NCBI GenBank assembly: GCA_000447185.1
Contig: KE647367.1
Span: forward strand, 36,245 to 51,963
DNA: 15,719 bases
Direction of reading: 5' to 3'
DNA from: Vairimorpha apis BRL 01
Taxonomy: Eukaryota; Microsporidia; Nosematidae
The notes under the pieces are model-generated. The model was not told where the DNA came from. It ran no database searches and was given only the letters and a program-made list of their open reading frames with translations. Positions 10,291 through 15,719 of the stretch are shown here, one piece after another. Position 1 is the stretch's first letter, and every line of letters begins with the position of its first letter. Made by a program: the position numbers and the translations under genes.

Positions 10291-10700
10291 ACAATATTAT
10301 TTTTAAAATCAAAAAGCGGAATGTTACAATTTCCCGATTATAACAAGAAATTTACACTAGAATACGATGTCTCAGATATCGGTATAGGTAGTGATTTATA
10401 CCAAGAACATGGAATTATAAAATTTTACATCAAAAAACACAATAAAACAGAGCGTAACTATTCAATAGTAGAAAAAGAACTGTATTCGATAACAGTGTCT
10501 ATTTTATAATTTATAAATTTAGTACAAGGTAACTTTACAGAAGTCTACACAGACAATAAAAATTGCATTGCAGAGAATAACACTAGACAGTAAGAATGCA
10601 CATATGGAAATTATTGTTATAAAATTTTGATTTACTGATAGAACAAATAGAAGGAAAGAAAAATGTCAATGCGATAAATTATCAAGAAGTTTGACTATGA
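10291..10700 (+). pseudogene. Gypsy RNase H remnant
   Basis: RNase H would degrade the RNA strand of the replication hybrid. From 10321 the frame reads LQFPDYNKKFTLEYDVSD, with the first catalytic Asp at 10366-10368, then KFYIKKHNKTERNYSIVEKE with the conserved Glu. A TAA at 10507-10509 interrupts it, but the same frame continues with FINLVQGNFTEVYTDNKN, including the third acidic residue (TDN, Asp at 10552-10554), up to a TAA near 10591. This is therefore a single nonsense codon and not a shift. The tail to about 10700 (LLIEQIEGKKNVNAINY) matches the end of the Ty3/gypsy RNase H domain, where an A-D-x-L-S-R-like motif is usual; here it is split by a frame change. Confidence 0.85.
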
Positions 10701-10777
10701 AGGAAAGCGTACTAAACAAAAGTAAAAAATATTTGCAAAATCTTAAAAAATATTGTTACGGAAAAAAAATTAAATAA

Positions 10778-11700
10778 ACGAACAAAATCAAAGAAGAACA
10801 AAGTAATAAATTTATTAAATACATTCACATACAAAGCGGGCATGTAGGAGTAACAGGAACATATAAGAATATTTATAAATTCTTTTATATTGACAACATT
10901 AAAGCAAGAGTACGAGAAGTATTAGAGAGGTGTAAAATGTGCAAAAATATAAAATAAAATCTATTACAAAACGAAAGGAAAGTTTAAACATTGAATTTGA
11001 AGAATTATTTGCCAATACCTCAACGGATACATATGGGCCGTTTAGTTTAGAAGACTTAAAAGTAGAAATTCGACCAAAAAGAAATTTCATAAACATCACC
11101 GACATAAACCAAGAATTACAAAAGTATTCTTCACCCATACAGCCACAGGAGAAAACGTAGTAAAATATCTAAATAAATGGAATATTAAATTTTAAAAGCC
11201 AAAAACTTTAACTACAGACAATGGAACAGAGTATGACAATAAAATAGTCAAAGCTTGGACAGAAGGCCAAGGAGTTAAACATGTCTTTATACCGATGTAC
11301 ACACCCTTTTTAAATGGTATAAATTAAATGATTAACAAAACATTGTCAGAAGTGATCAGAATGAATAAGAGTAAAGAGATTAAAACAATAATAAAAAAGA
11401 TAAATTTTAGAATAAATGAAAATATCAATAGGAGTTTGGTAGTATCTCCAAATTCAATCATTAGAGGTTATAATTTTTTCGATCCATAAATACAATTATA
11501 AAATACTAGCCAAAGGTATACAGTAGCAAACTAATAGCCGAGAAATATGCAGAAGGAAAAGAAGTATACATAAAAAACTATAATAAAAGGCATTAGAAGA
11601 AGAATATGTTGGAACATATAAAATAAGTGAATAGTAATAAAGGACAATGGATAAAGGTTGATGGATGAAACGATTGGATACATGCTAAAAATACCAAATC
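10778..11700 (+). pseudogene. Gypsy integrase remnant, catalytic Glu codon replaced by TAA
   Basis: Integrase would insert the cDNA. The HHCC zinc domain is intact in a frame open from 10778 to 10954: His at 10826 and 10841, Cys at 10931 and 10940 (H-x4-H-x29-C-x2-C). The core starts in another frame with STDTYGPFSLEDLK (first Asp 11026-11028). After one more frameshift near 11135 come TATGENVVKYLNKWNIK, a TAA at 11193, and LTTDNGTEY (second Asp 11217-11219). Then follow YTPFLNGIN and a TAA at 11325-11327, exactly 36 codons after that Asp, where the Glu of DX35E belongs. The frame resumes with MINKTLSEVIRMNK to 11486. The C-terminal end has EEYVGTYKISE (11599-11631) and NSNKGQWIKVDG, resembling the GPF/Y-type C-terminal module. 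It ends just before the polypurine tract. Confidence 0.92.
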
Positions 11701-11702
11701 AT

Positions 11703-11716
11703 GAAGAGGGGTAAAA
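11703..11716 (+). promoter_or_regulatory. Polypurine tract (plus-strand primer site)
   Basis: GAAGAGGGG followed by TAAAA, directly before the TGTGG start of the right LTR. This is the expected position and composition for the RNase H-resistant primer of plus-strand DNA synthesis. Confidence 0.75.
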
Positions 11717-11905
11717 TGTGGTATATTCACCAAATATTAATTTTTTTTGTTTATTTGTTAATTTATTCTTACGATTTCTAGAAAGAATAAATTATAAAAA
11801 GAATAAGAGAATGGATTGACATAATAGTAAGAGGATGGATCATTATAAAAATAAAAGCATTATAGAAAACTATTTAAAGTTCGGTTCTCTATCAAGGGGA
11901 ACTAT
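11717..11905 (+). repeat. Right LTR (shared with the following gag')
   Basis: Starts TGTGGTATATTCACCAAATATT and matches the left LTR block by block, including the perfect 34-base hairpin, GTAAGAGGATGGAT, AAATAAAAGCATTATA and AAGGGGA (11894-11900). It lacks the 48-bp internal duplication of the left LTR. What follows looks like a primer-binding site and gag, as after a 5' LTR, so this LTR appears to serve as the 3' LTR of the left element and the 5' LTR of a second one. Confidence 0.9.
11760..11793 (+). promoter_or_regulatory. Conserved hairpin in the right LTR
   Basis: Same 11-bp perfect stem and 12-base loop as at 7920-7953, without a single difference, although the bases on either side have changed. 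Confidence 0.6.
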
Positions 11906-11918
11906 TGGTATCAACAGC
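11906..11918 (+). promoter_or_regulatory. Primer-binding-site-like sequence
   Basis: TGGTATCAACAGC follows the LTR end. Its first eight bases equal the start of the well-known initiator-tRNA-Met primer site TGGTATCAGAGC used by many LTR elements. The equivalent place after the left LTR (about 8108-8118) reads GATACGACATCT and is at best a decayed version. The match is short, and TGGTAT could be chance. Confidence 0.45.
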
Positions 11919-11919
11919 T

Positions 11920-12430
11920 CCTAACTCTTTCTTTAAATTAAAATACTAGTTTTGACTAAAATAGAACTTATCAAAGAAAAAAGTAGAAGAAGATCAAATA
12001 ACAAGAAAATTTATATTTGAAAAAGAAACCATAGACTTCTAAATAATGTGATAGTTTAATGAGCGAGAATGTCACAAATCAATACCTTAAAAATATGTCA
12101 GAAATTTGATTTGATTTTGAAGCTGTAAAGATATACTATTAAGACAAAGGGTAAACAGAAAACATCATAACTATAAAAAGAAAGAATTATTAAAAATAAA
12201 ATGTTTGTGTTTTCTGTAGATCTTTTGAAAAAGTTAAAGATTGGAGCAAGACTACGATAAAAACAAAATCTCCGATGAAAATATTAGACAAATAAATATT
12301 TTGTTAAATAAGTATTAGATCTATCTAATTTCATACAAAATCTTACTGAGTACATCAGTATGTAAAAAACTTTAAAGAATGAAAGATAAGAAACTTTCCA
12401 TAATTCAAAAAATAATTTAGTCAGAATAAA
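11920..12430 (+). pseudogene. Second gag remnant (gag'), strongly decayed
   Basis: Fragments align in order with the first gag. VEEDQITRKFIFEKET (from about 11973) matches VELEDQILGQSVKFKE. The DNA around 12155-12190 resembles the AQENVTFILRN segment. LLKIKCLCF, a stop, then IF (about 12186) matches LIKNKEIKFDIF. NFIQNLTEYIS, then M and a stop, then KTLKN (from about 12327) matches NYSKISEYLQELETTLKI. Spacing between the last two blocks is the same in both copies (about 141 bases), while the first interval is about 50 bases longer here. Stops are frequent and no open stretch is long, so this copy is clearly older or faster decaying than the first. No protease or pol follows; LINE copy C begins instead. 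Confidence 0.7.
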
Positions 12431-12599
12431 GAAGCAAATATTGTCTTGATCATAAACAAAAATCGAATTACTAGCATAAATTTTAACTTACAGAAATTAA
12501 AGTACAGATTTAATGTGTAGAATAATCAATTTATACTTTAAAGACTTAAAAAAACTAATTATATTATTTTTAGAAAATATTTCTGATAATTTTTGACAT

Positions 12600-14742
12600 C
12601 TATCGAGTTTGTGAACATCCTGAAATTAAGCCGATGCTAAAAACTGCTAGTGTTATGTAGTTTATAAATTGAAATTTATATGATAACTTCGTTACATATG
12701 TATCTTTATAGAGTTGATAATGATATATTCTCAGAAGAAATGTATCAGAGTAGTTGGTTGTATCAAAGTATTACTTACCTTACATCAACAAGAACACCCA
12801 TGAAAACGCTGCCTTCTGAGCCTATTCCTTGCATGTCTAACCTCTACAAGTTGACTACAAAATGCGTCACAGAAGTGGCAATTATAGGTAGAAAGCGTGT
12901 TTATTGGAGAACCATCTTGGTACAAAAGAGAGGGTCCAAGGAGTATAAAGCCAAGCTCTGTTCAATATTGGCATAAACAAGGCGAATTAAACCAAAATAA
13001 AAGCTAGCAGAATCGATATAAAGGGCGTTCAATTATGTTAAACACAATTATTTTCTCAAATAATTAAAAAGCTAATTTTGTCAAATAAATTAATGATTCC
13101 TAGTAAAAACAATTTCTGATAGAAACTAAAATTAAAAGCAGGAAGGAAGGTAAATTTGAATAAACCAATAGTGAAAGAAATTTAACAAGAAGATTCCTTG
13201 TCACAATATTATTTGTATAATGTACAAATTTGTTTAGCTGCAAACTTTACTACAAATATTTAAAGTGAAAATGCATTGTGAGATTATCTTTCATAGCATA
13301 AACTATTTTTTGCTTTTTAATAATCTTAAGATCTTGACAATGATTGACATTACCTTTAATTTTTTTATACAAGAAGTAAACATTTCTTAAACACAATTGA
13401 GATAGTGTTAAATTTAGAAAAGTTTTGATAATACTATTGTTTTATTTGAAAGTTTGCTTATACAAAAAACTTAGCATAAAATAAGAAAGCAAGGCAAGCA
13501 AACTCAAGAATAATTTTAATTATGAGTAATAAATGCAATCTATAGTGAAGAAACTTTGTCATTTTGTGATAAATACCAAAATTTTAATTTAATACATTTA
13601 ACGTTTAGGAATTTCTTTTGTACTACTAAATATTTTCGAAACATCTTAAACCTGCAGATTTTAAAGAAAAACGTTAATCAGCATCTATAATGTAAAGTGA
13701 GATTATATTTGCATCAATCTAAATTAGGTCTTGGTCTATAAAGTATGAAGATGAAGAAGAATGCATGCACCGTTAACAGTGAGAAATGCATAAAAAAATA
13801 AAGAAATATTACAAAAGAACAAAGTTCTCAAAATCGAAGAAGATTACAAGACTCGTTTTTCTGATAAAGATATATTTAAAGGTTATATAATTTAAATATA
13901 TAAAAATAGAGAAGTAATGAAATAATATAAAAGGCATACATTTACAGCGAGATAAAAAAGAACATTTAATTTCCAAAGCTGTTAATCACTAAAACAAATT
14001 TGTAAGCTAATATCAATTACTATTTTATCTCATTAAATAGAGAATATATTAAAACTAAAGAAGAGGCATTCTTCTGCTATATCTAAAACAGAAATGACTT
14101 TTGAGAAGCAAATTTAACTTGTCAACATTATTTCAAGGCTAGATATAAAGTATCTCTACTTACAACAAGATGTGAAAAATACTTGACCATGAATATGCAA
14201 AAAGACAAAATGAAGTAGTATAGTTTCTACATCATTTACTATCTTAAATATGACTTAAAAGATTTAAAAAATGGCAATTACTACATGTGAGAGTTAATGG
14301 AAAATGATCTTGCATAGATTAAATTTATACAAAACTTAAACATATGCAAACAATAGACCTTAAATATTTATTTTTGACAAAAAGGTTTATTTTATACTTG
14401 TTAAAGTTGATATTACATGCTTACATAATATGCAACACTTTGAGTTGGAAAAGATGTAGAATTATTTACTAGCGTTCTTAAATGTTGTAAAAACCTAAAA
14501 TTATACATATGTTAATAACATGGGATGGTGTGGGGACTTAATACAACAGAAGCATTTACAATGAATGGAGGTCGGTATAGATATAAAGCATACATTTATT
14601 TAAAGTACTATAAAAGTCTAGAAACTATACTTTTGAGTTATGTTATATTATCGACGACAATCTAGAGAAAGAAGACACTATCATGTATGTTATAGAGAAT
14701 ATAAAAAGTTTGTTTAATAAGAGATATAAACTATACTTTTAA
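12600..14742 (+). pseudogene. LINE copy C: 5'-truncated, decayed RT-RLE retrotransposon
   Basis: Blocks corresponding to copies A and B appear in order. A decayed WKAAGCDG region is near 12633. The frame 12680-12976 has WLYQSITYL and IPCMSNLYKLTTKCVTEV, the latter sharing 14 consecutive residues with copy A. Motif A is RIDIK, with Asp at 13015-13017, then AFNYVKHNYFLK after a shift. QEDSLSQ at 13186 matches QGDSLSP. RLYLHQSKLGLGL at 13700 matches the RFYLPR/LGRGF motif of copy B, and LKIEEDYKTRF follows. The zinc knuckle region has AFFC at 14066, CQHYFK from 14120 and LTTRCEKYL. The RLE has NNRP, a TAA at 14361-14363, then IFIFDKK. Near the end is HMLITWDGVGT, and a final frame open at 14614-14739. 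Only the N-terminal part before the RT is missing. The spacing of blocks agrees with copy B, which supports one element and not two. Confidence 0.85.
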
Positions 14743-15719
14743 GAACGATAACTATTTAATATAATGATTTCGAAGAAAAAAACTTTAATTTTATTGTTTA
14801 TATTTGATTTGAAATGCCAAATAATTATATTTAAAAATTATTAATTACTATTTGATTTTTTTTAACGATATCCGATAGAAAAAATTTTAAGAAAAATATA
14901 TTAAAATTCATAATGGTTTAGAAGTTATTTTTTTATTTAATAATAAAAAATAAAAGTACAAAATATAGTTATTATATCTTAAAAAACATTTGTAAGTAAA
15001 AAATATTTTTAGTTTAAAACTACACACAATATAAAATTATAAAAAATCAAATCTTAAAATCTATAAAATACCTTTATATTATTTTAAAAATCGAAAAATT
15101 CAAAGATATAATTTCTTAATATAAAATGTAGTAAGTAATAAGATAGATTAAGAATATATAATATAATAAAAAATCACAGGTGAAAATGAAAGATAATTTT
15201 AAAATTGTAAAAATTTACATAAAATGTTATATATTTGAATAATTCTAACCCATTTTTATGATAAGCAAAGACATAATATATTGATCGAAAAAATTTAAAA
15301 CAGAAAACTAAAAATGTCAGACAAAAATTTTTTTTACATTATGATTTATTGTGTTTGTTAATTTCAAAAAAATTATTCATTACAAAAAAATATTAAAATT
15401 TAAAATTGTTTAAACTTCAAAATAGTAATTTTTTTATTTAAAATGATTAATCTTAGGATAAATGATAATATTATAAATTAAATATTGATACCAAAAAATT
15501 TAAAGACAAATAATATTTTTTTTTCTTATGTTTTTAAAAAACTTTGTATTCTATCAAATAAATATAAAAAATATTTATATCTTTACATGTTTAAAAAATT
15601 CTTATATAAAATCATTTGATAAGTTAATAGTTATGTTTGAAATAAAAATAAAATTGAATTTCAAATTTTAAAGTACTTCATTATTTAAAAAATATGTTTT
15701 ACTTCAATATAAAAATTTT
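14743..15719. other. AT-rich desert, no gene seen
   Basis: Almost pure A/T with frequent stops on both strands. I see no LTR, RNA gene or LINE motif. The first few dozen bases may be the 3' untranslated tail of LINE copy C; no clear end or target duplication is visible. Confidence 0.65.

Larger units (their letters stand above)
7884..11905 (+). mobile_element. Ty3/gypsy LTR retrotransposon, defective
   Basis: A complete but inactivated element: LTR (7884-8110), gag, protease, reverse transcriptase, RNase H, integrase, polypurine tract (11703-11716), LTR (11717-11905). The order PR-RT-RH-IN is the diagnostic Ty3/gypsy order; Ty1/copia has integrase before RT. The total of about 4.0 kb is in the short range for the family. 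Coding damage includes frameshifts in gag (three), protease, RT and integrase, plus several TAA codons, so no functional polyprotein can be made. A second gag follows the right LTR, so this is the left member of a tandem pair. Five bases GGTAT precede the left LTR; the same five occur at 11907-11911, but there they lie inside the putative primer-binding site, so a target duplication is not established. Confidence 0.93.

Noticed and set aside
10899..11138. Minus-strand open frame
   Set aside because: Antisense to the integrase zinc domain and catalytic core.
11907..11911. GGTAT as the right half of a 5-bp target-site duplication with 7879-7883
   Set aside because: The same bases are part of a primer-binding-site-like sequence, and gag-like sequence follows, so they are not host flank. 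The match is likely coincidental.
13831..13895. FSDKDIFKGYI, first read as the N-terminus of a separate fourth LINE
   Set aside because: Motif order and spacing show it follows the RLYLHQ motif of copy C and matches LNIEIEFEIK after the same motif in copy B, so copy C is one continuous element.

Overview
This 15.7 kb window is extremely AT-rich eukaryotic DNA (about 80% A+T by eye). I can find no intact gene and no recognisable host gene in it. Everything identifiable is a relic of a retroelement. Two families are present. One is a non-LTR retrotransposon with a reverse transcriptase and a restriction-enzyme-like endonuclease (RLE), of the R2/R4/Dong type. The other is a Ty3/gypsy (Metaviridae-type) LTR retrotransposon. 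The base composition and the style of both families resemble expanded, transposon-rich microsporidian genomes such as Hamiltosporidium. That assignment is inference from family resemblance and is not proven by the sequence.

Layout. Bases 1-590 (minus strand) hold the youngest-looking LINE fragment: a reverse transcriptase open to the window edge except for one in-frame TAA. Bases 600-3400 are an AT-rich desert. Bases 3400-6659 (plus) hold a nearly full-length but heavily decayed LINE: N-terminal region, reverse transcriptase, C-terminal motif, zinc knuckle and RLE can be read in order across changing frames. Bases 6660-7770 are a second desert. A short LINE-like fragment (about 7775-7883) appears to abut the gypsy element.

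The gypsy element runs from 7884 to about 11905: 5' LTR, gag, protease, reverse transcriptase, RNase H, integrase, polypurine tract, second LTR. Its domains are in the standard order on the plus strand but broken by several frameshifts and TAA codons. One TAA sits exactly at the catalytic glutamate position of the integrase DX35E motif. The second LTR is followed by a primer-binding-site-like sequence and by another, more decayed gag (11920-12430). The arrangement is therefore LTR-gag-pol-LTR-gag', a tandem pair sharing one LTR and not a simple insertion.

Bases 12600-14742 (plus) hold a third LINE copy, 5'-truncated and decayed, which abuts or interrupts the second gag. The remaining bases to 15719 are AT desert.

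None of these elements looks able to move by itself from this locus. The differing decay (LINE A < gypsy < LINEs B and C, gag') suggests successive waves of insertion into a gene-free, AT-drifting region. I did not find a new biological system. The most interesting points are the tandem shared-LTR structure, a perfectly conserved hairpin inside both LTRs, and the parallel loss of endonuclease and integrase catalytic residues.
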